Below are positions 1-11,106 of a stretch of DNA of 64,000 nt, one piece after another. Under the pieces are notes generated by a model. That model did no database searches. It saw only the letters and a program-made list of their open reading frames with translations, and had not been told where the DNA came from. The stretch's first letter is position 1, and every line of letters begins with the position of its first letter. The stretch comes from Neoarius graeffei. Its lineage: Eukaryota > Chordata > Actinopteri > Siluriformes > Ariidae. Both the position numbers and the translations under genes were made by a program. The stretch lies in assembly GCF_027579695.1 (NCBI RefSeq), contig NC_083577.1, positions 92,131,516 to 92,195,515 of the forward strand. Reading direction: 5' to 3'.

Positions 1-282
1 ATCGAGACTGTGTCTGTTCCCCGAGCTCAACAAAAAGGCAGAAATACTCAGAAAATTTGTTCCAGTAACCTAATCAATATAAAATTAGATCATACTGACT
101 GTACAGCCGCTGCCAGCACCTTTGATCTAAAGGTGGGGCTATTAAATATTAGATCTCTTACATCTAAAGCGCTAATGGTTAATGAACTCATTACTGATCA
201 GGAGTTTAATGTACTGTGTTTAACTGAAACATGGATTAAGCCAAATGAATATATAGCATTAAATGCAGCGAGTCCTCCTGGC
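1..282 (+). pseudogene. L2-like LINE ORF2, endonuclease part (5' piece)
   Basis: This open frame runs into the window from its left edge and encodes the start of an apurinic-type endonuclease of an L2/CR1-group non-LTR retrotransposon. Visible motifs are VGLLNIRSLTSKA near the start of the domain and LCLTETW, which holds the catalytic-type Glu. The frame stops matching at AASPPG, where a hAT-like element is inserted, and resumes at 2954 with a Tyr-rich continuation and a GGGVAVIY motif. The 5' end of the LINE lies outside the window. The family is seen from motifs; the exact clade is inferred. Confidence 0.8.
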
Positions 283-2953
283 CAGAGGTGGGCAGTAACG
301 CGCTACATTTACTCCTGAGTAACTTTTTGGATGAATTTTAATGCAGCATACTTTTAGTTGAGTATATTTGTGAAGAAGCAGCGGTGCTTTTACTGCGTTA
401 CACTGGGCTATATTCTGCTCATTACTCACTACTTAAGTTTTATTGATCCATGCGATGCGTGCTCTGTTTGTTTATGTCGAGACTTCCGGCAGAGGCTCTG
501 TCACATGACCGTATCTCACCAATCACATTGTGGGGGAGACTGTGATTGACTCGCTCCTCCACCAATCAGGAGGCACGACTGGTCCGTAGGGAGAATGAGG
601 AGGCGGGCCAGAATGCAACAAAGCAGGGTTGGTTGAGCATGGCGGCAGCAGCCGGTAAACTGGGAAGCAGTGAAAGTTTATTGTGCTGATAAGCAAGTGA
701 CTTTTGCAAAGTTGGAATTCTGGAGTGGTGGCAGCTGGTGAGAACACTGGCTTCTCCGTCTCGAACAAGTCGGTTTCCTCAGTCTCTCTCTCCCCCGGGA
801 GGATTTCCCCGCCGCCTGACTCCGCCCACACAGCGCTGGTTCAGGAACCCTGGACAATTCAACAAGCTACCTAACAAGCGAACTTTGGCTCGACTGGATT
901 TATTAAGTTGACCCGGAACTACAGAGCGTTTATTTCTCTCGGAGGAGCTGTTTACGAACACTCGGACTCTCGCACACTGTGACACTAAAGACTGAAACTG
1001 TGTGTGTGTGTGTGTGTGATAATCTTGTGCGGTAATTTTGGAGGTTTTCTTTCATTTATATGCTGAGGTTTATTTGTCTTTGAGAGACACACCAAATAAT
1101 ATTGCTTATTCTGTAATTGCCAGTAAGGTTCACTGATCTTGGCTCAGTTGGTGTTAATCCATCAATGTGTAGCATTCAATTTATTCCGGACCATTAAAGA
1201 CGCCGCCTTCCGCGTAGAATCATACGTCATCCTCGCCGCCATATTGGATAGGTCAAAGCGGAGAATAAAGATGCCTCATTCATGTGCTGCGTTTAACTGT
1301 ACCAACAGGTTTACCATCCAAACGAGATCACATGGGATTACCTTTCACAGGTGAGACTGGAAAAATACTTTTCATTGTATTTGGTCATTATAATGTAATT
1401 TTACGAACAGATTTTTCTGACTTTGTGGCTAATATGAAGTCTCGCGCATAATAGTTTATGCGCATGCGTCCTTACTACTTCTATTGTTCTGGTGTCTCCG
1501 AAGGGACCGTCTTACAGCGCCCCTAGAGGTGTGTCATGTGTATTGCATCATTTTCAGCAAGCGTTGCCATATGGACCTGATATTTTACTGATCGTTGCCC
1601 ATGTGGATGCGATATTTATATTTTTTTTAAATCTTGTTGTCGTGTGGATGTAGCCATAGTGGGCGGGGCTATGGTTTAACTCCGATTCGCCAATCACACA
1701 GAGCCAAGCCGCCGCGCGCGCCCGCACACAAAACTCCCGCGGCGCGAGCAGCCCAGGTGGAAAAGAGCATGCGCAGAAGGGACATGTCCGAGACGGCGGC
1801 CAGCGTTTCCCATCAATCCGGAGAGGCGCAGCCCGGCCGCGCGCACACACCACGCTCACTCTCCAAACAAATCATCATCATCATGTTATGCGGTGGCACA
1901 TGCGTCTCCCCAAACCACTGGCCGTTTCAGCTTATAAAAACTCAACACTGAGTTTGAGGAAACACATTGCGGTCAGTAGGCTGTGCGCTTCTGGCTGTGT
2001 CCGTAGGCGGACGTTCGCCCTGCTGTAGCATCATAAATAACTGCAAAATACATTGCTTTGTGGAAATGTATTGACGCACTGCGGCCTCAGACAGCACAAT
2101 AACACACACACACACACCGGAGAACCAAGAAATAAAACTACAAAAAATCTTCCTAACAATCACTTTTTATTGATGTGAAACCAAAAAATGCTCATGAAAA
2201 TACGGTTGCTCGCCTGATGTCAGCTCCTCAGTAGCGTTACAGCTGTACACGGCTCTGGCCAAAACCTGGGAATGGAAGACTGGTGGAAACTCACTAAATA
2301 ACAAAACGCCGAACATATCGTTTGTGAAATCTCCACTTTTCGAGCTGCTGTGTTCGTTGTGGATTAGAGGGATTTGTGAAGACTTTAGGTGTTTTTTTTC
2401 TGTGAGATTTGTTTTATTATTTGTCTACAAGTGCTCATTCACAAAAGGAAGGGCGTTAGCTTGTTAGCTTGACTGCCTTTATCATCATCTTTGTAACCTC
2501 TACCCATTGTTTTATGTTACTTTGTAAAGATTTAATTAATTAATATTTAATTTATTATTGTTTTCACCTGGTCACAGCTTCACAGCGCAGAACTGAGAGG
2601 CAGCTGCTGTTAAAGCTCAACAGAGTTCATGGAGTGAACACACACACACACACACACACACTGTTATGGTTTATGTGCAGACTGCCTTGAGCTTCTTGTT
2701 ATTGTTAATACACAGAACTGCACACACACAGTTTATATGTGTGAAATATATATGAAATCTCTGCCTGTTATGCCGTCCTGATCAATAAACAGAGTTACTC
2801 AGCAGTTACTCAGTACTTGTAGTTTTTTCACTTAGTACTTTTTACTCTTACTCAAGTAATTAATTGGACGACTACTTTTTACTTGAGTAATATTATTCTA
2901 AAGTAACAATACTCTTACTTGAGTACAATTTTTGGTTACTCTACCCCCCTCTG
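283..2953. mobile_element. hAT-like DNA transposon inserted in the L2 LINE
   Basis: The ends are CAGAGGTGGG at the left and the inverted form ending CCTCTG at the right. The LINE reading frame is continuous if this segment is removed. TCCTGG occurs just outside both ends and fits a worn 8-bp target duplication. The subterminal 60-80 bp at the two ends differ in sequence but both are rich in repeated GAGTAA/TTACTC. Inside are a THAP-domain exon (1271-1350), a CpG-rich stretch near 1690-1850 and several short CA runs. No full transposase is left. A P-element-like origin is also possible because of the THAP exon. Confidence 0.75.
1271..1350 (+). CDS. THAP zinc-finger first exon (transposase remnant)
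   Basis: The ATG opens a 26-residue exon with the THAP N-terminal signature MPHSC-x4-C followed by GITFH, the usual Cys-x4-Cys pair and the FHRFP-type element. It ends at a good donor, ACAG/GTGAGA, which splits an Arg codon. THAP domains bind DNA and cap several animal transposases and host THAP proteins. The remaining exon carrying the distal Cys-x2-His was not found. A CCGCC-ATATTGG promoter-like stretch lies just upstream and resembles that before the second THAP exon at 8875. Confidence 0.65.
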
Positions 2954-5658
2954 TGTCCTGGATACAGTTATATACACCAGCCTCGTCTAACTGGCAGAGG
3001 AGGAGGCGTCGCGGTTATTTATAACGATTATCTAGGTGTAACACACAAACCTGGTTATAAATTTAATACATTTGAAGTTCTTCATACTCATATAATGTAT
3101 GTAGCCTCGAAAAATAAGTCTACCCAGTTAATTCCATTGCTTATTATTGACAGGCCCCCGGGGCCATATTCTGAGTTTCTTTCTGAATTTGCAGATTTTA
3201 TCTCAGATCTGGTTATTTCCTTAGACAAAGCTTTAGTTGTCGGAGATTTTAATATTCACTTCGATAACCCAGAAGACCCTTTGAAAACAGCGTTTGTGTC
3301 CATCTTAGATTCAGTCGGGATTAATCAGAATGTCATAGGACCGACCCATAATGGTGGTCACACCCTCGATCTCATACTAACATTCAGATTAAACGTAGAC
3401 AATATAGTCATACTTCCACAGTCTGAAGTTCTCAGATCATTGTCTCATCTCATTCAAAATATGTCTGAGTAATAATATATGCACCTCACCACGCTACTGT
3501 ATTAAACGTACATTCACGTCAACTACTGCACAGAGCTTTATAAATGATCTCCCAGAGTTATCAACTTTGATTGGGTCACTGTCAGCCCCTGCAGAACTTG
3601 ATCAGGCAACTGAATGCTTAGAGTCAACATTCCACCATACTTTAGATAATGTAGCTCCTCTAAAAAGGAAAATGATCAGAGACAAAAAATTAGCACCCTG
3701 GTATAATGATGACACTCGCACATTAAAACAGACCACTCGAAAATTGGAACGTAAATGGCGTCAAACAAAATTGGTAGTGTTCAAATTAGCGTGGAAGGAG
3801 AACTTCCTGAAGTATAGAAAAGCTCTTAGTGCTGCTAGATCAACATATCTCTCCTCCCTAATAGAAGATAACAAAAATAATCCTAGATTCCTATTTAATA
3901 CTGTAGCAAAATTAACCAGGAATAAGTCCACTATAGACACATGCACACCTGCAGTATGGAGTAGCAACGACTTCATGAATTTTTTTAATGACAAAATTGA
4001 GAATATCCGACAAAAAATTCAAACTACTAATTTAAGGTCAGACAATGTAAGTGACCCTGTAGTTAACAATATAACTGTATCAGATCAGCAATTAGAATGT
4101 TTTACTCCCCTTAGAGAAACTGAATTACTTTCATTAATCTCGGCATCAAAAGCCTCAACTTGTGTACTAGATCCCTTACCGACACGTCTATTCAAACAGA
4201 TAATACCTGGAGTAATTGAACCGCTTCTAAAAATAATAAATTATTCTCTTACGATCGGCTATGTACCCAAATCCTTTAAACTAGCAGTTATCAAACCCCT
4301 GATTAAAAAACCTGACCTTGATCCCTGTCAGCTGTCCAATTATCGGCCAATATCAAACCTCCCCTTTATCTCCAAGATCCTTGAAAAAGCTGTGGCACAG
4401 CAGTTATGCTCATATTTACATAGGAATAACATCCATGAAATGTATCAGTCGGGATTTAGACCTCATCATAGCACAGAGAGCTCTGGTTAAAGTAGTAAAC
4501 GACCTACTGTTGGCGTCTGATCAGGGCTGTGTCTCGCTGCTTGTGTTGCTTGACCTTAGTGCAGCATTTGATACCATTGATCATTCCATTCTTCTGGATA
4601 GACTAGAAAATGTTGTGGGAGTTAAGGGAACGGCCCTCTCCTGGCTCAGCTCTTATTTAACTGATCGCTATCAGTATGTTGATGTAAATGGTGATATTTC
4701 TAAACGTACTGAGGTAAAGTTTGGTGTTCCACAAGGTTCTGTCTTGGGTCCACTGCTTTTTTCTTTATATATGTTCCCTCTGGGTGATATTATTCATAAA
4801 CATGGTATTAGTTTCCACTGTTATGCTGATGACACACAGTTGTATGTTTCTGCAAAACCTGATGAGAGACACCAGCTTAATAGAACTGAGGAATGTGTGA
4901 AGGACATTAGACACTGGATGCTTATTAACTTCCTTCTGCTTAACTCTGACAAGACTGAAGTACTTGTACTCGGACCACATGCAGCTGGAAGTAAGTTTTC
5001 TGATTCCACAGTAACTCTGGATGGCCTTTCTGTTTCTTCAGGTGCAGCAGTAAAAGACCTCGGAGTGATTATTGACCCCAGTCTTTCATTCGAAACTCAC
5101 ATTGATAACATTACCCGGATAGCTTTCTTTCATCTCAGAAATATTGCTAAGATAAGAAATTTAATGTCACTACAGGAAAAACTAGTTCATGCTTTCGTTC
5201 CCTCCAGGTTGGATTATTGTAATGCCTTACTGTCTGGATGTTCCAATAAGTGCATAAACAAGCTCCAGTTAGTTCAAAATGCAGCAGCAAGAGTCCTTAC
5301 TAGAACTAGAAAATATGACCCCATCACCCCTGTCTTATCCACACTGCATTGGCTCCCAATCACATTTCGTATTGATTATAAAATACTACTATTGACCTTT
5401 TAAAGCACTGAATGGTCTCGCACCGCAGTACCTGAGTGAACGTCTGCTCCTCTATGACCCACCACGCCTACTTAGATCAAAAGGTGCAGGCTAGCTGCTG
5501 GTACCTCGTATAGTGAAGGCTACATCAGGGGGTGGAGCCTTTTCTTACAAGGCCCCACAGTTATGGAACAGCCTTCCAAGTAGTGTTCGGGAATCAGACA
5601 CAGTCTCAGTGTTTAAGTCTCGGCTGAAAACAGATCTGTTTAGTCAAGCCTTGTGTTA
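2954..5658 (+). pseudogene. L2-like LINE ORF2: endonuclease end, reverse transcriptase, C-terminus
   Basis: This is the continuation of the LINE begun at position 1. It carries the endonuclease end (VVGDFNIHF, then a frameshift near 3440 in the SDH region), and the linker with KRK and WYNDD. The reverse transcriptase follows with NYRPISNLPFISKILEK, SGFRPHHSTE, LLDLSAAFDTIDH, GVPQGSVLGPLLF and YADDTQLYV, and then LDYCNALLSG and LHWLPI. Frames break near 3440, 4478 (one extra base) and 5401 (one extra T), and there is a stop at about 5493. The last part encodes WNSLPSSVR and FKSRLKTDLF before the stop at 5656. The copy is dead but fairly young judging by the few breaks. Confidence 0.88.
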
Positions 5659-6060
5659 ATGGTGTTTCTGAGGTAAAGGAGTAGATCTGGAGGATCCTCA
5701 GACAGAGTGTTTTGGTAAACTGGGATGTATGGATGCTGTCAGTCCCCACTCGCTTGCTCACTCGAGTTTGTTGACGGTGTCGTGGCTGCTGCTTTATGTC
5801 CCGGGGCCCCTCATGCCTGTGTTACCTTCTGGCTCTCTCCTTTTAGTTATGCTGTCATAGTTAGTTGCCGGAGTCCCTGCTTGTACTCAGTGCAAAATGT
5901 ATACTGTTCCTACTTATTCAGGTGACATTGGGCATACCTAACAACCTGTGTTTTCTCTCCCCTCTGTCTGTCCCTCTGAGTTACATGTTGGTTTGTGCAC
6001 ATAGTTTAGTGCTCAGATTTCTAAACACAATTTTATGCTTAATTTTCTAGTTTACTCACT
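5659..6060 (+). mobile_element. Probable 3' UTR of the L2-like LINE
   Basis: This follows directly on the LINE C-terminal frame and contains no supported gene. The 3' boundary is not visible as a clean tail. A run of A near 6096 and loss of familiar sequence after about 6060 set the approximate limit. Confidence 0.4.
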
Positions 6061-6419
6061 ACTGTCAATTAAATAAGAAAAGTGTTCCATTGAATGCAAA
6101 AAAAAACCTTTGTATTTAAGAACTTTTTCCTTCACTCGTACTGAATATGAGAAACAAACTCGTGCTTTACTGTTCTGTTCAGGTCAAAATGAACAATTTT
6201 ACATTTTACCCTCATTAAAAATCATGTTTGTGTTATATTTATATCTCCAGCATAATGTTCTGGTTTAATTTTTTCCCCTGAAGTGTTAAGATGAAATAAT
6301 CTTTCTAGATTTGATGTTCGCAGGACCAAAAAAGGGAACATTATTATTAAAGATGGCACCAACTTCAACCCCAGCACTGGTATTTAGCTGAAACCAGCAC
6401 AAACTGGTGGATCAGACGT

Positions 6420-6450
<31 letters not shown>

Positions 6451-6910
6451 TGATCGGATCCTGTAACAACTGGAAAAGATTGTAATTGGGTTTGGGGAAA
6501 AAACAAAAACACTGGAAATGTTTACTGTAAATAACTGTAAGACGTTGAAGTTTTTAAGTTCAGAATATTTAAGATGATTTTAAGTTACTAAGAGACCACA
6601 AGTTACCGTGAGACTGTATACTGCTTTAAGCCAAGGTTTGTCTTACGCTGACTTTAGACCGTGTCGGTATCAGCTGGAACACAAATACACACCGAGTGCT
6701 ACAGGGACATAAACAAAGTCACACATTTCTCACTTCACTTTACTTCAAGCAGTTTCTTATTTCAGTGACCTGATTCTGTAGAAATGAACTGGAACCCATT
6801 TTCTGAAAGTTTAACCAAAATTCCTAACACAGCCATTATCACTCATACAGTACTAATTTCTTGTTTTTATACTGGTTATGAATCCTTGTAGATCATCTAA
6901 ATACTCTGTA
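6061..6910. other. Stretch without a recognised gene
   Basis: This is AT-rich sequence with a pure (GA)n run at 6421-6447. No frame with recognisable motifs is seen on either strand. It lies downstream of the KGA end of gls and could be intergenic or far 3' UTR. Confidence 0.5.
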
Positions 6911-7060
6911 GTCGGCATGTAACAATATATCGTGTGATGATAAATCATGGTACACATAACAATTTGAATCATTGAAATAATCAATGAATCGCGATTTATT
7001 ATCAGGCTTCATAATCTTAGTTTTTCCGAGAGTAACTGTACTGTTTAGACAGCAGAGGGC

Positions 7061-7096
<36 letters not shown>

Positions 7097-8122
7097 GTAT
7101 AAGAGCAGGATTTTACATGACTTTACCATAGGCAGAAGTAACACAGCTCTAATGCAGCAAAAACACAAAAACAGAAGTAAAAGTGTGAAAGAGCTGCTGT
7201 GTGATTGTGTCCAAATAGATTTCTTATTAAATCAGAGCGCTCTCTCTCTCTCTCTCTCTCTCTCCAGACTGCTGAAAGATAAAGAAAAGAGAGGCAAATG
7301 GAGGCAGAACAAATGTTCAGAGTTTATTAAGAAAATGAATGTTATTAACTTTTTTCATTTTTAATAAAAGGAATATTTTAGTTATTATATTTTACTCCTA
7401 CCTTTACAAATGTGGATGAATAATTTCTGGTGAAACAAAAGTCAAAGTCCCTCCTGTGCCAGGACCTGGTCTTCCCAGGCAGTCTACCATCCTAGTAGTG
7501 ACCAGGCCCTTAAGGCATATTGGGCAGCACCAATCTCTGCTTCTATAGCCCTCAACCTCTCACCTATTGCATCGCTGTTTGGAGTCCAGGAGGGTGAAAT
7601 GCATGACTGGATGATTCCTGTGTTGGAAGGAAATCTCCTGGTGCACCTGTGATTTATGAGCTGGCTGGACTTGCTCCTGAAACTGCTGGAGAACAGTGCA
7701 TTAAGACCTGCTTCTGTCTGTTCTGGTTGGGTTAAAGTTATTTTCTGAGCACATGGGTTTCCATCCTTATATGCTGCCTCTTCCAGGAATTTTAGCTCCA
7801 CGTGAACTTTTGTCCCTTTGATGGGACGTAAAATGGAAGTCCCGTGTGTTGGAGAGTAACACCCAATGCACGTGAAAGAACACGTTGCACTTTTTGTACA
7901 GTAAAGAGTAGGTTATAAACCCAACCTGACGTAGTGTTTTATACTGGCTTATTTTCTTCAAAATACTTTTGCATAATCTTACAGTTACACATTTAGGTTT
8001 AATAATTCTGAACAGCAGTGAGCCAGGCTGATTGGTGTATTCGGGAGTACTTTTTGTCAGTAGATACCTGAATTGGTGATTGTTCACAATTGACAAAATA
8101 TGCAAAAAATATATACATGTTG

Positions 8123-8243
8123 TTTACCAGCTGGGAGGTCCGTATCGTTAAATCCCGTGACCGAGGTCTTGAGAGTACTGAGCGAGGCCCTCTGGGCCGA
8201 GGTCACGGTATTTCACCATACGGACCGACCTTAAGCTGGTAAA
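8123..8243. repeat. Large imperfect palindrome (hairpin)
   Basis: The outer arms are TTTACCAGCT and AGCTGGTAAA. Inner arms run from GGTCCGTATCG through CCCGTGACCGAG, and return through CGAGGTCACGG to CATACGGACC. About 29 bases pair on each side around a loop of roughly 30 bases. A smaller palindrome of the same GGTCCGTA...TACAGACC type lies at 9778-9815. These probably mark the ends of the THAP element between them. Confidence 0.65.
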
Positions 8244-8874
8244 TAATATATTTATTTTTTCTTTACCAAATTCTAACAGAAAACGAGAGCGCCTGAAAGG
8301 GAAAACTGAGCCGAGCCGCCATTTTGAATCCTCATTCATGGCTGTAATGCAAATGGCTTCCTCCTCGGTATACAAGTGCACTTCCATGGCAGGAAAAACA
8401 CTACATTTTGCCGCCTATGTAGTCCCCTATTTATACAAATAGGAGTCATTCAGGATTCAGCCATGTTTTTGCTCGACCAAAGTTCTACAGTATTATGACC
8501 TTTTTATATTGCATAAATAAAACCATTTCATGAAACTTTGAAGAAGAGATTGTACTGGTTTAAAGTTTTTACCTAACGTAATATTATGTTTTAGGATAAC
8601 ATGGTCCAAAATGGGCCTCATTAACTAATGAGATCGAACTGTTAGCAACAGTTAGAGGTTTTTAGCTTCCTCCTGAAATGTTTTCTTTTATTTCTTCTTC
8701 CTCAGGGGAGTAAAACTCGCTTTCGCTGTGAACACTGTCGTTATCGCTATCCATGCTGTAAAATTAATGCTATAGAGTGCTTCGAGGTCAGCGTGAACCC
8801 GGCGGCGGCCATATTGGAAGTCAAAGGTCGCTGTGTCAGTGCATTGTTGTTCAGCGAAGCGAAAAGGGGTGACA

Positions 8875-9085
8875 ATGCCGAATACATGTGTCATTGTTGG
8901 CTGTAGTAGCCGGGGGGAAAAGGGTGGCAAAAGCTTCCACAGACTCCCTAAAGTCGTGACTAACCAGGGAATTGCAGCACAGGAGAAAAGCGAGCGGAGG
9001 AGACAACAGTGGCTGGCTGCCATCAACCGATCAAAGTTAGGACAACTTGACTGTATCCGGATTTGTTCTGATCACTTTGTGACAG
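8875..9085 (+). CDS. THAP-domain transposase first exon
   Basis: The exon encodes about 70 residues of a full C2CH THAP domain: MPNTCVIVGC at the start (Cys-x4-Cys), SFHRLPK, the invariant-type Trp in QWLAAINR, and ICSDHFVTG with the Cys-x2-His pair. It ends at a good donor GACAG/GTAGGT in phase 1. The first Met of MPNTC is chosen because THAP domains begin at the N-terminus; an upstream in-frame Met at 8833 would add a non-conserved leader. The domain itself is unbroken. No catalytic exons follow. It is most likely the 5' end of a THAP-DDE transposase. Confidence 0.8.
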
Positions 9086-9238
9086 GTAGGTTAATATTGT
9101 CTTGAATTTCATAGTTACTAAAATAAATGTGATACAAACTATTATCTTTTCTATGTACTTTCAGCAATGATTAATGGATATATTTGTCACATTAGGTAGC
9201 TTATGTCTACTGCAGTGCATTGTTGCATCAAATGGCAT

Positions 9239-9475
9239 TTAAGATCCAGGCCTAGTAATGTTTATGTACACATGCTTTAGTTCACAAAATGGACTTGGGT
9301 GAAACACTAGATAGTTCACAAGATCGATGTATGTCACATGCGGCAGCAAGCTGGGGTCAGCTTTCCATTCCTTCTCACTAACAGTGTATGGATCTACATT
9401 CCCAATGAAACGTACCTTCTCAGCATAACGCTCCCGTGCCTGCTTATCCAAACTGTCACAGTAGTGCTCCATCAC
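9239..9475 (-). CDS. N-terminal exon of a second transposon protein (YqaJ/SWIM-type family suspected)
   Basis: This is an inward-pointing frame opposite the THAP exon. The segment LLPHVTYIDLVNYLVF followed by ELKHVYI resembles the N-terminal region of a large family of fish and invertebrate transposon-encoded proteins that carry a SWIM finger or YqaJ-like nuclease downstream. That assignment is from memory of the family pattern and is an inference. The counterpart at 34749-35081 shares the plan (WPDIYSYLI then AYKSLDAYDYV). The 3' splice junction cannot be fixed, so the last residues may be intron. Confidence 0.45.
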   Translation of the reverse strand: MMEHYCDSLDKQARERYAEKVRFIGNVDPYTVSEKEWKADPSLLPHVTYIDLVNYLVFHPSPFCELKHVYINITRPGS

Positions 9476-10027
9476 TTCAGATGTCTAAATTCTTAAATCC
9501 AAGCTTCTAAGCCCTCTAACGTGGAAACGAATCGGTGAATGTGTACTCTGATGTGTACTCTATGAGCGCTCTGGAGCGAGTGACTTCCAAGATGGCCGCG
9601 CAGACCGCAGTGTTACTATTTTTAGCATCATCTCGGAGCACTCTATTCTCCTGAGAAATGCTGGCAAAAATTTATAAGATTTTTGATAATCTAATAAATA
9701 AATCTTATAAAAAAAGATAAATGTTGACAAAAAATGCTACTATGTTTGTTGTTGCTGTGAACGAGCGAGTCACCAGAGGTCCGTAACCGGGGTCCGTACC
9801 GTAGGATACAGACCCGCTTGCCAGCCAATCAGAGCGCAGGATTTGGACCGCAAAAAATATATATATATATTGAAGTGGATAAAGAAGAGGAAGATACATG
9901 TTGCATTTTTTGGGTAATAAAATTTTCTTCATTTAATTTGTTTTAATAATATTGTAGGAAAATCAAATTGTGAACAAAATATTGTGAATTGAATTGAACT
10001 GAATCATGTGAATTGTTACATGCCGAC

Positions 10028-10379
10028 TCTGTTCTGTTACACATTCAGCTGTTTTACACCTTTTACTGAATAACTGTGTTAAACTGTTTACAGAGCGGGG
10101 TGGGAGTTTTCCTACGTGGTGATGACTGATCCTTGTTTTTTTCTTGCACTTTTAATATCATCGAGCACATCACAGTCATTATTTATCATCTTTACACAGG
10201 CGGAGCGAGACGAGATCAGGTTGACAATCAGAGACTGTACAACATTTCGGGGAGAGAGAGAGAGAAATGCTGTACGTAAAAATAAAATAATGCTGATAAT
10301 ACTGAAATACATGAGGCATTGAGCACACAGCACAGGAAACAGAGAGAGAGAGAGAGAGAGCTCACTGCTGGTGTGAACT
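10028..10379 (-). other. Probable 3' UTR of the gls KGA transcript
   Basis: This lies directly downstream of the KGA stop codon. It contains two short (AG)n runs (10252-10265 and 10341-10360) and no other coding signal. No canonical AATAAA was found on the minus strand close by, so the poly(A) site is not placed. Confidence 0.4.
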
Positions 10380-10545
10380 TCACGTCTCATAAGTCTCCAG
10401 CATGCCATCCAGGTTCTTGGTGGCGTTCTCCTTATCGGCGCTGATCTTCTCCACAGGAGTGTATTTATTATCAAACTCCTGCAGGAGAGTCACCACCTCA
10501 CGGTGCCCGAAATGTGTGGCTTCATCCAGCGGCGTGTTTCCCCAC
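10380..10545 (-). CDS. gls: gls exon 19, terminal coding exon of the KGA isoform
   Basis: The exon encodes the last 54 residues of kidney-type glutaminase, starting WGNTPLDEATHFGHREVV, the final ankyrin repeat. It then runs through a charged tail (YTPVEKISADKEN) and NLDGML to the stop at 10380-10382. The acceptor is TAG directly after a (GT)n run, and the first base completes an Arg codon begun in the exon at 22705. The tail ends ETYET, several residues past the NLDGLL-type end I recall for the mammalian protein. The ankyrin tail is thought to mediate protein contacts outside the mitochondrial catalytic domain. Confidence 0.93.
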
Positions 10546-10588
<43 letters not shown>

Positions 10589-11072
10589 TTGAAACACTTC
10601 TCAAATTATCATCATATTTCATTATCATTATTTTACTTATTAAAACATTGTGAGATTCTTCCTCTAATACTTATTGAGTTCATGAAGGAATGAACAAATC
10701 AATAAAATTAACTGAATGTGTCTTGTAATTCCATTTGTACATTATAGATGTTTTTATTTATTGTAACTTTAATTATATTTCCATTAAAAATAAACCATTG
10801 TTTTATTATTTACACATTACATCTTAAAGCTTTAAATATTTTAAATATAATCAAATTTATCTTTGAGGTTAATTTCTTATTTGCTAAATGTAAAATTATT
10901 AAGCCCATTTCTCAAATTTTTTAATTAGTTCAAGCTTGATATGTCGTTTCATTGGCATTAACATTTGCTTTTTCTAAATAATAAAAAAAGAAATATTTTG
11001 ACTACAGTGAAATTTATATATTTTATTATGAGATTATAATGAGCCAAAAAGATTAAGATTATTACATACAAG
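10546..11072. other. gls intron: (CA)n then AT-rich sequence
   Basis: A (CA)n run of about 36 bases (10549-10584) directly abuts the acceptor of exon 19. The rest is very AT-rich with no supported gene or recognised repeat, up to the TIR of the element beginning at 11073. Confidence 0.6.
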
Positions 11073-11093
11073 TATAAATACACAGGTGATTAC

Positions 11094-11106
11094 AGAAAAT
11101 CAAGCG
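11094..11106. repeat. Target-site duplication of the L1-like LINE (left)
   Basis: AGAAAATCAAGCG occurs here and again at 19142-19154, immediately outside the two ends of the LINE. The duplication is perfect, which argues that everything between was inserted in, or after, one LINE insertion. Confidence 0.85.

Larger units (their letters stand above)
8123..9835. mobile_element. THAP-type two-gene DNA transposon remnant, copy 1
   Basis: GGTCCGTA palindromes bracket the segment. A THAP exon reads inward from the left (8875-9085, plus strand) and a second coding exon reads inward from the right (9239-9475, minus strand). The middle of both genes is missing, so this is an internal-deletion derivative. 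Exact ends are uncertain because the terminal palindromes are imperfect. A related but distinct element with the same plan sits at 33911-35119. Confidence 0.5.
6911..10027. mobile_element. TIR-bearing repeat GTCGGCATGTAAC...GTTACATGCCGAC
   Basis: The left end GTCGGCATGTAACAAT is matched by ATTGTTACATGCCGAC at the right end, with TCTGT just outside both ends. The left 500 bp recur at about 39761-40200 in the same orientation, which shows a dispersed family. Inside are an (ATA)n run (7064-7092), a (CT)n run (7239-7263), unrecognised sequence at 7380-8122 and a second, THAP-bearing element at about 8123-9835. No transposase of its own was recognised. Confidence 0.6.

Noticed and set aside
5725-6050. 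Hydrophobic frames after the L2 reverse transcriptase
   Set aside because: They lie in the LINE 3' UTR, have no start context or homology and overlap each other.
7484-8105. Two minus-strand frames of about 105-112 codons
   Set aside because: No recognisable motif, no splice context, and they fall inside an unclassified repeat; kept only as unrecognised content of that repeat.
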